64,000 bases of DNA from Microbacterium sp. (GTDB lineage Bacteria > Actinomycetota > Actinomycetes > Actinomycetales > Microbacteriaceae). The notes below the pieces were generated by a model. The model saw nothing but the letters and a program-made list of their open reading frames with translations. It had not been told where the DNA came from and ran no database searches. The DNA lies in assembly GCF_026393345.1 (NCBI RefSeq), contig NZ_JAPLAI010000066.1, positions 28,955-92,954 on the forward strand, written 5' to 3'. Numbering within the stretch: the stretch's first letter is position 1; each line of letters starts with the position of its first letter. Positions 42,434 to 51,605 of this stretch are shown one piece after another. Both the position numbers and the translations under genes were made by a program.

Positions 42434-44026
42434 TCACAGCGCCGCGACCGCCGCGGCTTCGACAGCGAGTCCCGCCCGGTACCGCTCGAGGTAGGCGTCG
42501 AAGCCCGCGACGTCCGCCGCGCCAGCCTCGGCCACGGCGAAGTCCGCCGCGGCGAACACCACCTCGCGGAGGTAGGTGCCGAGGTCGCGCCCCTCGCCGT
42601 GCCGGAGGAACGCCGCGAGCGCCGCGATGCCCCACGCGCCGCCCTCGCCGGCCGTAGCAGCGACCGCCACCGGTGCATCGATCGCGGCCGCGAGGAAGCG
42701 CTGCGCCACTCCCGCGGTGCGGAACATGCCGCCGTGGGCATACATCGCGTCGATCGCGACTCCCTCCGCGGCGAGCACCCGCATCCCGAGGCTGAGCGTC
42801 GCGAAGACGCCGTAGATCTGCGCCCGCATGAAGTTCGGCAGCGTGAGCCGGCTGTCGGGCGTGCGTACCACCAGGGGCCGGCCCTCGCTGAGGCCCGCGA
42901 TCGGCTCGCCCGCGAGGTGGTTGTAGGCGAGGACGCCCCCCGCATCCGGTTCGCCCTCCAGCGCCTGCCGGAAGAGCGTCTCGAAGACCGCGTCCCGGTC
43001 GAGCGGTGAGCCGGATGCGGCGGCGAACGCATCGAACAGTGCGACCCAGGCCGAGAGCTCGCTGGCGCCGTTGTTGCAGTGGACCATCGCGACCGGGTCA
43101 CCGGCAGGGGTCGTGACGAGGTCGAGTTCGTCGTGCACGTGCGCGAGCGGGCGTTCGAGGACGACCATGGCGAAGATGCTCGTGCCCGCGCTGACGTTGC
43201 CGGTGCGCGGCGCGACGGCGTTCGTTGCGACCATCCCGGTGCCGGCGTCGCCCTCCGGCGGGCAGAACGGGATGCCGGCGGTGAGCGTACCGGAGGGGTC
43301 GAGGAGGGCAGCCCCTTCCGCGGTGAGGTCGCCCGCGTGCTCCCCCGCTCGCAGCACACGGGGGAGGATCTCGCTCAGGCTCGCGGCGCCGCCGTCGAGG
43401 GCGTCGAAGCGGGCGAGGAGGTCGGCGTCGTAGTCGGCGGTGCCGGCGGCGATGGGGAACATGCCCGACGCGTCACCGACGCCGAGGACGAGGCGGCCGG
43501 TCAACCGCCAGTGGACGTACCCGGCGAGGGTCGTGAGCGAACGCACCTCCGGCACGTGCGGCTCTGCGTCGAGCACCGCCTGACGGTAGTGCGCGATCGA
43601 CCATCGCAGCGGGATGTTCGCACCGAACAGCTCGGTCAGCTCCGCCGCGGCCGCTCCGGTGGAGGTGTTCCGCCAGGTTCGGAAGGGCACGAGCAGCCGG
43701 TCGTCGGCGTCGAAGGCGAGGTACCCGTGCATCATGGCGGACACCCCGATGGCACCGATCGTGGCGAGATCCACGTCGTGCCGGTGCGCCACCTCGGCGC
43801 GCAGCTGCGCGTAGGCATCCTGCACACCGGCCCACACCGCATCCAGCGAGTACGTCCAGACCCGGTCGACGAAGGCGTTCTCCCACTCGTGGCTGCCGGT
43901 GGCCAGCACGATCGACGGGTCGTCGGCGCGCACCAGGCATGCCTTGATCCGGGTCGAGCCGAGCTCGATGCCGAGGGCGGTCTCGCCGTGGCGGATCGCT
44001 TCGGTGTGGATCGCGTGCTGGCTCAT
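42434..44026 (-). CDS. FGGY-family carbohydrate kinase, probable ribulokinase
   Basis: TALGIELGSTRIKACLVRADDPSIVLATGSHEWENAFVDRVWTYSLDAVWAG; linked to araA and shares its operator. Confidence 0.82.
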   Translation of the reverse strand: MSQHAIHTEAIRHGETALGIELGSTRIKACLVRADDPSIVLATGSHEWENAFVDRVWTYSLDAVWAGVQDAYAQLRAEVAHRHDVDLATIGAIGVSAMMHGYLAFDADDRLLVPFRTWRNTSTGAAAAELTELFGANIPLRWSIAHYRQAVLDAEPHVPEVRSLTTLAGYVHWRLTGRLVLGVGDASGMFPIAAGTADYDADLLARFDALDGGAASLSEILPRVLRAGEHAGDLTAEGAALLDPSGTLTAGIPFCPPEGDAGTGMVATNAVAPRTGNVSAGTSIFAMVVLERPLAHVHDELDLVTTPAGDPVAMVHCNNGASELSAWVALFDAFAAASGSPLDRDAVFETLFRQALEGEPDAGGVLAYNHLAGEPIAGLSEGRPLVVRTPDSRLTLPNFMRAQIYGVFATLSLGMRVLAAEGVAIDAMYAHGGMFRTAGVAQRFLAAAIDAPVAVAATAGEGGAWGIAALAAFLRHGEGRDLGTYLREVVFAAADFAVAEAGAADVAGFDAYLERYRAGLAVEAAAVAAL

Positions 44027-44067
44027 GAGGGCTCCGTTCCGCTGCGCTGCGTGCGTTTCGCTGCCGA

Positions 44068-44081
44068 TGTTACCGGTCACA
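44068..44081. promoter_or_regulatory. Putative LacI/AraR-type operator upstream of the FGGY kinase
   Basis: tgttaccggtcaca, identical to 41103-41116. Confidence 0.75.
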
Positions 44082-44103
44082 GCGACGCCACCGCGGCGAG
44101 GAC

Positions 44104-44733
44104 ATGATGGACTGGATGCGGAGGCAAGGAGGGGCTGTGAGCGAGGATCCGCGTATCGCCGCCGCCCGGTACCGGATGCATCAGGCGCTCGGTGCCGATG
44201 CGGAGACGGATGCCGCCGCCTCGCGTGCCGCGGAGAGCGACGCAGAACCGCGCGTGCCCACCGCGGCCGAGCGCGCCGCGTACGTGGAGACCGCGATCCA
44301 GCAGGCCATCCGTCGCGGCGACTTCGACGACCTCCCCGGCGCGGGCAAGCCGCTGGAGGGGCTGAGCGATCGCTACGACCCGGACTGGTGGATCCGGCGG
44401 AAGATCGAGCGGGAGCAGCTGCGCGGCCTCGGGCCGGCCGCTCTCACCCTGCGCGTCGAAGACCGCGAGCTCACCGAGCGGCTCGACGCGCTCAGCCGGG
44501 AGGCCGACGTCCGCGAGGTGCTGGAGGACTTCAACTCACGCGTCCGGGAGGCCCGGCGACAGCTGCTCGGCGGACCTCCGGTGGTGACGGCGCTGCGCGA
44601 CGTGGAGGCCGAGGTCGCGGGCTGGCGCGAGCGGCGCGAGGCCCGCGCGATCGCCGGGCAGGCGCGGGACGCCGAGGCCGCTGCAGCACGCCGCCGGTGG
44701 TGGCGCCGACGACCACAGCCACGGTCGCAATAG
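44104..44733 (+). CDS. DUF1992 (DnaJ homolog subfamily C member 28-like) protein
   Basis: VETAIQQAIRRGDFDDLPGAGKPLEGLSDRYDPDWWIRRKIEREQ. Confidence 0.9.
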   Translation: MMDWMRRQGGAVSEDPRIAAARYRMHQALGADAETDAAASRAAESDAEPRVPTAAERAAYVETAIQQAIRRGDFDDLPGAGKPLEGLSDRYDPDWWIRRKIEREQLRGLGPAALTLRVEDRELTERLDALSREADVREVLEDFNSRVREARRQLLGGPPVVTALRDVEAEVAGWRERREARAIAGQARDAEAAAARRRWWRRRPQPRSQ

Positions 44734-44743
44734 GCTTCGGCCC

Positions 44744-45091
44744 ATGACCTCCCTGACGCCCGCCACCGTCGTTCGCGCCGACGACCTCCACCTGGTGCAC
44801 GAGATGCTCCCGGCCGACCAGGTCGTCACGGGCACCCCGACGACAGCGCTCGTCGAGCTCGGCAGGTTCTCCGGCGTCGACATCGGCGTCTGGGAGATGA
44901 CGCCGGGAACCGCGACCGATGTCGAGGCCGACGAGGTGTTCATCGTCCTTTCCGGGCGGGCGCGGATCCGCTTCACCCACCCCACCCTCGCGCCCATCGA
45001 TGTCGCGGCCGGCGACATCGTGCGCCTGGAAGCGGGTATGCACACCGAGTGGACCGTCACCGAGACCCTGCGGAAGGTCTACCTCGCCTGA
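44744..45091 (+). CDS. Cupin-domain protein
   Basis: GVDIGVWEMTPGTATDVEADEVFIVLSGRARIRFTHPTLAPIDVAAGDIVRLEAGMHTEWTVTETLRKVYLA. Confidence 0.88.
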   Translation: MTSLTPATVVRADDLHLVHEMLPADQVVTGTPTTALVELGRFSGVDIGVWEMTPGTATDVEADEVFIVLSGRARIRFTHPTLAPIDVAAGDIVRLEAGMHTEWTVTETLRKVYLA

Positions 45092-45155
45092 GCGCTCCGC
45101 GCTCCCGGCTCCGCCGGACCGCCGGCATAGCTCCTGCGATCGCAGCCACGACCGC

Positions 45156-45240
45156 GTTCACAACTCAGGACATTCGGCGTCGGCAGGCCGCCGCAAGCGG
45201 TTGCACACGCCGTTCCGCGCATCCGGCCTGAATTGTGAAC
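45156..45240. repeat. Long-range palindrome with arms gttcacaactcagg / cctgaattgtgaac
   Basis: 14-nt arms, one mismatch, convergent intergenic region. Confidence 0.65.
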
Positions 45241-45265
45241 ACGACGACGGTCGACCGCACGCGGG

Positions 45266-46891
45266 TCAGCGCCGGCGGGAGAGCACCGCGAGATGCAGCG
45301 CGGTCTGCGTCTCGCCGTCGTCGAGGTCGAGTCCCAGCACGTCTTCGATGACATCCAGGCGTTGGTAGAACACCGACCGGGAGAGGTGGGATGCGGCGGC
45401 AGCCGCGGTGCGGTTGCCGGGGTGGGCGAGCATGGCCTCCAGCACGTCCAGCAGGTCGCCGCCTCGCCGCAGGTCATGCGCGAGGAGGGGCGCCAGCATC
45501 CGCTCGCCGTGCGCGAGCAGCCGGTGATCGCCGGACAGTTCGCCGATGAGCCGGGCGAGCGGGCGTGCTTCGGCACGACGGACGCCGGTCCCGGCGCCCG
45601 CCGCAAGCGCCACCGCTTCGCGGACCGAGGCGAGCGCCGCGTCGACATCGTACGCATCGTGCCCGACCGCGACCGTGCCGTGGGAGCCGGCGACGGCGCC
45701 GAGCCGGCGGGCGGCGTCATCGTCCACCCGGGCGCCTTCGGGGAGCGAGGCGAGCACCGCCGCCACGTCGTCGCGGACGGAGGCGAGCACCCGCGCTCCC
45801 GGGGGCAGTGCCGCCGCGATCGCCGAGGTGTCCGCCCCGCCGCGGAGGGCCAGCCCCACGAGCACCCGGCCCCGCACCGGGAAGCCGGCGGCCTCCAGTC
45901 GCGCCGTCACGGCGGACGCGTGGGCGAACCGCCCCTCGAGGAGCGTGTCGAGGAGCCGTGCGGATCCCATCCGATCCCACTCGGCGGTGCCACCCTCGGC
46001 GAGCCGGCCGATGGCGAGCGCAATCGCCGCCTGCTCGAGCACGCTCCGCCGTCCGGCCGGGTGATCGGGGCCGGGAAGCGCCACCAGGCGTCCCCACCGC
46101 GACCCTCGCGCCTCGACCGGCACGATCAGCATCCCGTCGGCGCCGAGCCGCGAGCGTTCCATCCAGCCGGCGAGCGTCTCCTCCTCGGCGATGTCGGCGA
46201 AGGCGGCGACCACGACCTCGTGCGCGAGGTTCTCCAGTACGACACCGCATCCCAGCGTCTGCGACGCCTGCCGCACCACGTGGTCGGTCGGCGCGCCCCG
46301 GAGCGCCAGGGCGGTGAACCGCTCGCGCACCTCGTCGCGGGCCGCGAGCGCGCGGGTCTGTGCGGCGATGATCCGGGCGTGCACCGCCTCGGTCACGGCG
46401 ACGAACCGCACCTCACGGTGCAGGGCGACGACCGGCACCCCGCGGGCATCGGCGACGCGGGCCACCGCATCCGGCACCCGCTCGAAGCGCGTACCGAGCT
46501 CGAGCACGATACCGGCGACCCCGACCGCCGCGAACCGTTCCGCGAGCAGGGTCAGCGCGTCGTCGGACTCCGGCCACGCCGAGCCCGTCGTGAGGACGAG
46601 CTCGCCGCCGGCGAGCAGGCGCGGCACGTCGGGGTTGTCGGAGGCGTGCACCCAGCGCACCGGCGCATCGAGGCCGTCGCGACCGGCGACCACCTCGGGA
46701 AGGCCCGCGCGAACAGCATCGAGGGCGAGCACCTCACGGACGCTCTGGGTGACGCCTGCGGCCCCCTCCGGACGAAGTGTCCGACGGGACGGGGAATCGG
46801 GACGATCGGACACTGTTCTCACCCTCCTTTCCCTGCAATGCTGGGCCTCATCGGCACATGTCTCGCCGATCAGTTTGTCCGATGACAGCAT
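45266..46891 (-). CDS. PucR-family transcriptional regulator
   Basis: VREVLALDAVRAGLPEVVAGRDGLDAPVRWVHASDNPDVPRLLAGGELVLTTG; C-terminal HTH GNRTAAAAASHLSRSVFYQRLDVIEDVLGLDLDDGETQTALHLAVL. Start uncertain. Confidence 0.88.
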   Translation of the reverse strand: MLSSDKLIGETCADEAQHCRERRVRTVSDRPDSPSRRTLRPEGAAGVTQSVREVLALDAVRAGLPEVVAGRDGLDAPVRWVHASDNPDVPRLLAGGELVLTTGSAWPESDDALTLLAERFAAVGVAGIVLELGTRFERVPDAVARVADARGVPVVALHREVRFVAVTEAVHARIIAAQTRALAARDEVRERFTALALRGAPTDHVVRQASQTLGCGVVLENLAHEVVVAAFADIAEEETLAGWMERSRLGADGMLIVPVEARGSRWGRLVALPGPDHPAGRRSVLEQAAIALAIGRLAEGGTAEWDRMGSARLLDTLLEGRFAHASAVTARLEAAGFPVRGRVLVGLALRGGADTSAIAAALPPGARVLASVRDDVAAVLASLPEGARVDDDAARRLGAVAGSHGTVAVGHDAYDVDAALASVREAVALAAGAGTGVRRAEARPLARLIGELSGDHRLLAHGERMLAPLLAHDLRRGGDLLDVLEAMLAHPGNRTAAAAASHLSRSVFYQRLDVIEDVLGLDLDDGETQTALHLAVLSRRR

Positions 46892-46902
46892 ACGGAGCCC
46901 CC

Positions 46903-48390
46903 ATGACCACCATCCGTCACCACATCGCCGGTCAGGAGTCGGGTTCCGCCGACCGCACGGCGCCGGTCTTCAACCCCGCCACGGGCGAGCGCGCCGCGGA
47001 GGTCGTCCTCGCCAGCACCGCCGAGGTGGATGCGGCCGTCGCGGCAGCGGCCGCGGCCCTCCCCACCTGGCGCGCGACCGGTCTCATCCGCCGCGCCGAT
47101 GTGTTCTTCCGCCTGCGGCAGCTGCTCGTCGAGAATCAGGACGAGCTGGCCGCCATCATCACGCGCGAGCACGGCAAGGTGCTCTCGGACGCGAAGGGCG
47201 AGATCAGCCGCGGCATCGAGAACGTCGAGTTCGCCGCCGGCCTCGTGCATCTGCTCAAGGGCGAGTACTCGGAGCAGGTCTCGCGCGGCGTCGACGTGCA
47301 CTCGGTCAAGCAGCCGGTGGGCGTCGTCGGGGCGATCACCCCGTTCAACTTCCCCGCGATGGTGCCGCTGTGGATGGCTGCCTCCGCGATCGCGTGCGGC
47401 AACACCGTGGTGCTCAAGCCCAGCGAGAAGGACCCCTCCGCCTCGCTGTTCCTCGCGAAGCTGTTCGAGCAGGCGGGGCTCCCCGCGGGCGTCCTCAATG
47501 TCGTGCACGGCGACAAGGTCGCGGTCGATGCGATCCTCGATCACCCGGACGTCAGAGCGGTCAGCTTCGTCGGGTCCACCCCGGTGGCGCGCTCCATCTA
47601 CCAGCGCGCGAGCGCGAACGGTAAGCGGGTGCAGGCGCTCGGCGGGGCCAAGAATCACATGGTCGTCATGCCGGATGCCGACATCGACGGCGCGGCGGAT
47701 GCGGCGATCTCCGCCGCCTACGGCTCCGCCGGCGAGCGCTGCATGGCGGTGTCCGTTCTGGTCGCGGTCGGTGACGCCACCGCGGACACCCTCGTCGCCA
47801 AGGTGGCCGAACGAATGGCGGCGCTCCGGATCGGTGACGGCACCGACCCCGCCAGCGAGATGGGCCCGCTCATCACCCGCGAGCACCGCGACAAGGTCGC
47901 CTCCTACGTCACGGGAGCAGCTGCGGAGGGTGCGACGGTCGTCGTCGACGGGACGCAGAAGTCCTTCGAGGGCGACGGATTCTTCATCGGCACGAGCCTG
48001 CTCGACCACGTCCGCCCAGGCATGAAGGCCTACGACGAGGAGATCTTCGGCCCGGTGCTCTCAGTCGTCCGCGTCGAGACGTACGACGAGGCCGTCGCCC
48101 TCATCAATGCCAACCCGTTCGCGAACGGAGTGGCGCTCTTCACCCGCGACGGCGGCACCGCCCGCCGCTTCGAAGTGGACATCGAGGTCGGCATGGTCGG
48201 CGTGAACGTGCCGATCCCGGTGCCGGTGGGCGCCTACTCCTTCGGCGGCTGGCGCAACTCGCTCTTCGGCGACGCGCACATCTACGGCCCCGAGTCGATC
48301 AACTTCTACACCCGCAGCAAGGTCATCACGTCGCGCTGGCCCGAGCCCAGCGAGTCCCAGATCGACCTCGGCTTCCCGAGCAACCACTGA
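46903..48390 (+). CDS. mmsA: CoA-acylating methylmalonate-semialdehyde dehydrogenase
   Basis: GVVGAITPFNFPAMVPLWMAASAIACGNTVVLKPSEKDPSASLFLAKLFEQAGLPAGVLNVVHG; ALGGAKNHMVVMPDADID. Confidence 0.94.
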   Translation: MTTIRHHIAGQESGSADRTAPVFNPATGERAAEVVLASTAEVDAAVAAAAAALPTWRATGLIRRADVFFRLRQLLVENQDELAAIITREHGKVLSDAKGEISRGIENVEFAAGLVHLLKGEYSEQVSRGVDVHSVKQPVGVVGAITPFNFPAMVPLWMAASAIACGNTVVLKPSEKDPSASLFLAKLFEQAGLPAGVLNVVHGDKVAVDAILDHPDVRAVSFVGSTPVARSIYQRASANGKRVQALGGAKNHMVVMPDADIDGAADAAISAAYGSAGERCMAVSVLVAVGDATADTLVAKVAERMAALRIGDGTDPASEMGPLITREHRDKVASYVTGAAAEGATVVVDGTQKSFEGDGFFIGTSLLDHVRPGMKAYDEEIFGPVLSVVRVETYDEAVALINANPFANGVALFTRDGGTARRFEVDIEVGMVGVNVPIPVPVGAYSFGGWRNSLFGDAHIYGPESINFYTRSKVITSRWPEPSESQIDLGFPSNH

Positions 48391-48407
48391 ATCCCCGGAG
48401 GCGTGAC

Positions 48408-49763
48408 ATGACCGTACAGATCGACACGGATGCCGAGGCCACCGTCCGCGCGAACGACCGCGGCCATGTGTTCCATTCGTGGAGCGCGCAGGGCGCCATC
48501 GATCCGCTCCCGGTCGCCGGCGGCGAGGGTTCGACGTTCTGGGACTACAACGGCAACCGCTACCTGGACTTCTCGTCGCAGCTGGTGAACCTGAACCTCG
48601 GGCACCAGCATCCGGACCTGGTGGCAGCGATCCAGGAGCAGGCCGGGCGGCTGGCGACCATCCAGCCCTCGATGGCGAACGACGTACGGGGCGAGCTCGC
48701 CCGCCGCATCGTCGAGGTGGCCGGCGACTCGTTCCAGAAGGTGTTCTTCACCAATGGCGGCGCGGATGCCAACGAGAACGCGGTCCGCATGGCTCGGGCA
48801 TTCACCGGTCGCCGCAAGGTGCTGTCGATGTACCGCAGCTATCACGGCAACACCACGACGGCGATCTCGCTGACGGGCGACCCGCGGCGCTGGCAGAACG
48901 AGCCGGGCGACGGCTCCGTGGCGCACTTCTTCGGGCCGTACCTGTACCGCTCCGCCTTCCATGCCACGACGCCGGAGGAGGAGTCCGCACGGGCGCTCGC
49001 GCACCTGGAGCAGGTCATCGTGCTCGAGGGCGCCGGGACCATCGCCGCGATCGTCCTGGAGACCGTCGTCGGCACGAACGGCGTCCTCATCCCGCCGCCC
49101 GGCTACCTGCAGGGGGTGCGGGAGCTCTGCGACCGCTACGGCATCCTGCTCATCGCCGACGAGGTCATGGTCGGCTTCGGCCGGGTGGGCGAGTGGTTCG
49201 CCTTCCAGGCGCGCGACGTGGTCCCCGACCTCATCACCTTCGCGAAGGGTGTCAATTCAGGCTACGTGCCGCTCGGCGGCGTCGTGATCTCCCGCGAGGT
49301 GGGCCGATTCTTCGACGATCGCGCGTTCCAGGGCGGGCTGACCTATTCCGGGCACCCGCTGGCGTGCGCGGCGGGGGTGGCGACGTTCGACGTGTTCGAA
49401 CGAGACGGCATCCTCGCCCGGGTGCGCGACCTCGGTGACCGCGTGATCGCGCCGACTGTCGCGGAGTGGACCGAGCGCCACCCCTCGGTCGGCGAGGTGC
49501 GGGGCGCGGGACTCTTCTGGGCGGTGGAGCTGGTCCGCGACCGCGAGACGCGCGAGCCGCTCGTGCCCTTCAACGCCGGGGGCGCGGATGCGGCACCCAT
49601 GGGCGAATTCGCGGCTGCGTGCAAGAGATCGGGCCTGTGGCCGTTCATCCACTTCAACCGCACCCACATCGCCCCGCCGCTGGTAATCGGCGAGGACGAG
49701 CTCCGCCGGGGCCTGGCGATCATCGACCGCGCCCTGGACACCGTGGACGCATACGCCCGCTGA
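48408..49763 (+). CDS. Class III PLP-dependent aminotransferase (omega-aminotransferase type)
   Basis: FWDYNGNRYLDFSSQLVNLNLGHQHPDLVAAI; LLIADEVMVGFGRVGEWFAFQ; DLITFAKGVNSGYVPLGGVVIS. Confidence 0.93.
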   Translation: MTVQIDTDAEATVRANDRGHVFHSWSAQGAIDPLPVAGGEGSTFWDYNGNRYLDFSSQLVNLNLGHQHPDLVAAIQEQAGRLATIQPSMANDVRGELARRIVEVAGDSFQKVFFTNGGADANENAVRMARAFTGRRKVLSMYRSYHGNTTTAISLTGDPRRWQNEPGDGSVAHFFGPYLYRSAFHATTPEEESARALAHLEQVIVLEGAGTIAAIVLETVVGTNGVLIPPPGYLQGVRELCDRYGILLIADEVMVGFGRVGEWFAFQARDVVPDLITFAKGVNSGYVPLGGVVISREVGRFFDDRAFQGGLTYSGHPLACAAGVATFDVFERDGILARVRDLGDRVIAPTVAEWTERHPSVGEVRGAGLFWAVELVRDRETREPLVPFNAGGADAAPMGEFAAACKRSGLWPFIHFNRTHIAPPLVIGEDELRRGLAIIDRALDTVDAYAR

Positions 49764-49776
49764 CCCGGCACGATCC

Positions 49777-49842
49777 CGCGCGAGTGGGCGCTTGTGGCGG
49801 CTTCCGACCCACCGGAACCCACCACAAGCGCCCATTCGCGCG
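49777..49842. terminator. Long stem-loop in convergent intergenic region
   Basis: cgcgcgagtgggcgcttgtgg (49777-49797) vs ccacaagcgcccattcgcgcg (49822-49842): 21-bp arms, one mismatch. Confidence 0.7.
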
Positions 49843-51597
49843 TCAGGCCGGGGCCTCGCCGGCGCGGGTGTCGCGGAACGGGACAGCCGCGGCGAGGACG
49901 ACATCCGTGCCGCGCTGCGAGAGCCGGGCGGGGACGGCCAGCCGCGCGAGCCCGAGCCCCCCGCTCCGCGTGCTCCGCAGCCGTCCGGGTGCGGCGATGC
50001 GGGCCGCGAGGATGCCCGGCGCGGCCTGCTGGACGACCACGGTGGCCTCCCGCGCGGCGGAGTGCTTCACGGCGTTGACGAACGCTTCGCTCGTGACGTC
50101 TGCCACCCGGCGGGCCGTGTCCGGGTCGGTCAGTGCTCGCGCCGACTCCTCGTCGATGTCGCAGTGGATGTCGAGCACGGGCGACCACGCCGCGATCAGC
50201 GTCGCCAGCGCGTCCCCGTCCACGGGTGCGGGCGGGGCGATCACGTGATCCAACCGGACCCCAATGGCGGAGAGGAACTCCGCCGTCTGCTCCGGGGTAG
50301 CGGGCTCGTCGTCGAGCATCGCCGCGAACACGACGCAGCGGCTCTGGACCTCGCCGTGGAGGGTGTCGGCGGCGTGGCGCAGGAGGTCCGCCGCGGAGGC
50401 GGGAGTCCCCGCGTCTGCGGCGCGGAACGCCGAGAGCGCCTGTGTCAGGGAGAGCTGTTCGGACTCCGCACGCTCGACGGCGCCTTCGGCGACCGCGGCG
50501 AGGATGGTGATGCCTGGCACCATCACGATCGGAATGACCCACTCCACTCCCAGCGAACCGAACTCCGGCAGGAAGACGAGTGAGAGCAGCACGCCCTCCG
50601 CAACGGAGACGGCGAGCACGATGATTCCCTGCGCGGTCGGTGTGCGCCCGCGGGAGAGAACCCGTGACACCGCGTCGCCGAGCGTCGGGATGCCCAGGGC
50701 GACCACGGCCGCGAGCGCGACCAGCCACAGCGGCATGACCGAGAGAGCGAACGGGAGCGAGCCGAACGTGAAGACGGCGCCGATGAGTCCGACCGGCGGC
50801 GGCCGCAACCAGGCGAGAAACGACGGACGGGCGGCGGCCCCGGCCGCGACGGCGTCGGTGTCCGCTCGTTCGTCCAGGTCGTGGCTCGCGTCGCGCACCG
50901 CCTCGGAGAACTCCCGCACTCGATCGAAATCGACCACGCCGGTGCGGAGGGCTTCGGCGCGGCGTCGCAGCTCCTCCACCGTGAGGTGGATGCGGGCGCG
51001 GGCGCGCCGCGCGTCGCCCTCGTCGCGCTCACTCCCGCCCTCGAGGGCAGCGAGCGCGGCGCGGAGTCGCCGGTTCACCCCGGTGGCGGTGGCGGTGGCG
51101 TTTACCGCGACCGCCACCATCGACAGCAGGGCGAACCATGCGATGAGGTTGATGAGGATCCGCAGCCCCAGCGCGCCGCCCACATCGCGCGGGCTCCACC
51201 AGCTGACCAGCAGATCGTTCAGCAGCGGGCGCAGGACGCAGACGACCACGAGCGCACCGAGCACCACCGTCGCGCGACCCGCGGGGCTCGGGATCCGCCG
51301 CTCCGCCCAGGCGGCCGGCAGGATCAGCAGGCAGCACAGGAGCCACCCCAGCGTGGACAGCGCCACGGCGGCCACGGCCTGCCCTGGCCGGGTCACCCCG
51401 CCGAAAGAGCCCAGCACGGTCGCTGCGACCGGCAGCGCGACGATCGCCGACCACCAGGTGTAGAACCGTCCGCTGGACACGGCGGACCACCATCGGTCGA
51501 CGATCGGCAGCCGCGCGAGATCGATGGGCGGCAGAGCGCGTCTGTCGCGCATTGCGGCAACTCCCCCAGGCCCCCGGGCAGGGCCCTGAGTGACCAC
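49843..51597 (-). CDS. Multi-TM orphan histidine-kinase-like protein (HATPase-like C-terminus)
   Basis: Two clusters of TM segments; C-terminal DVTSEAFVNAVKHSAAREATVVVQQ... (N-box-like) and SGGLGLARLAVPARL; no adjacent response regulator. Confidence 0.55.
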   Translation of the reverse strand: MVTQGPARGPGGVAAMRDRRALPPIDLARLPIVDRWWSAVSSGRFYTWWSAIVALPVAATVLGSFGGVTRPGQAVAAVALSTLGWLLCCLLILPAAWAERRIPSPAGRATVVLGALVVVCVLRPLLNDLLVSWWSPRDVGGALGLRILINLIAWFALLSMVAVAVNATATATGVNRRLRAALAALEGGSERDEGDARRARARIHLTVEELRRRAEALRTGVVDFDRVREFSEAVRDASHDLDERADTDAVAAGAAARPSFLAWLRPPPVGLIGAVFTFGSLPFALSVMPLWLVALAAVVALGIPTLGDAVSRVLSRGRTPTAQGIIVLAVSVAEGVLLSLVFLPEFGSLGVEWVIPIVMVPGITILAAVAEGAVERAESEQLSLTQALSAFRAADAGTPASAADLLRHAADTLHGEVQSRCVVFAAMLDDEPATPEQTAEFLSAIGVRLDHVIAPPAPVDGDALATLIAAWSPVLDIHCDIDEESARALTDPDTARRVADVTSEAFVNAVKHSAAREATVVVQQAAPGILAARIAAPGRLRSTRSGGLGLARLAVPARLSQRGTDVVLAAAVPFRDTRAGEAPA

Positions 51598-51605
51598 TCT
51601 AACGA

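Noticed and set aside
45293-46885. 530-aa plus-strand ORF antisense to PucR gene
   Set aside because: High-GC shadow ORF; the minus-strand PucR protein has clear N-terminal and HTH domains.
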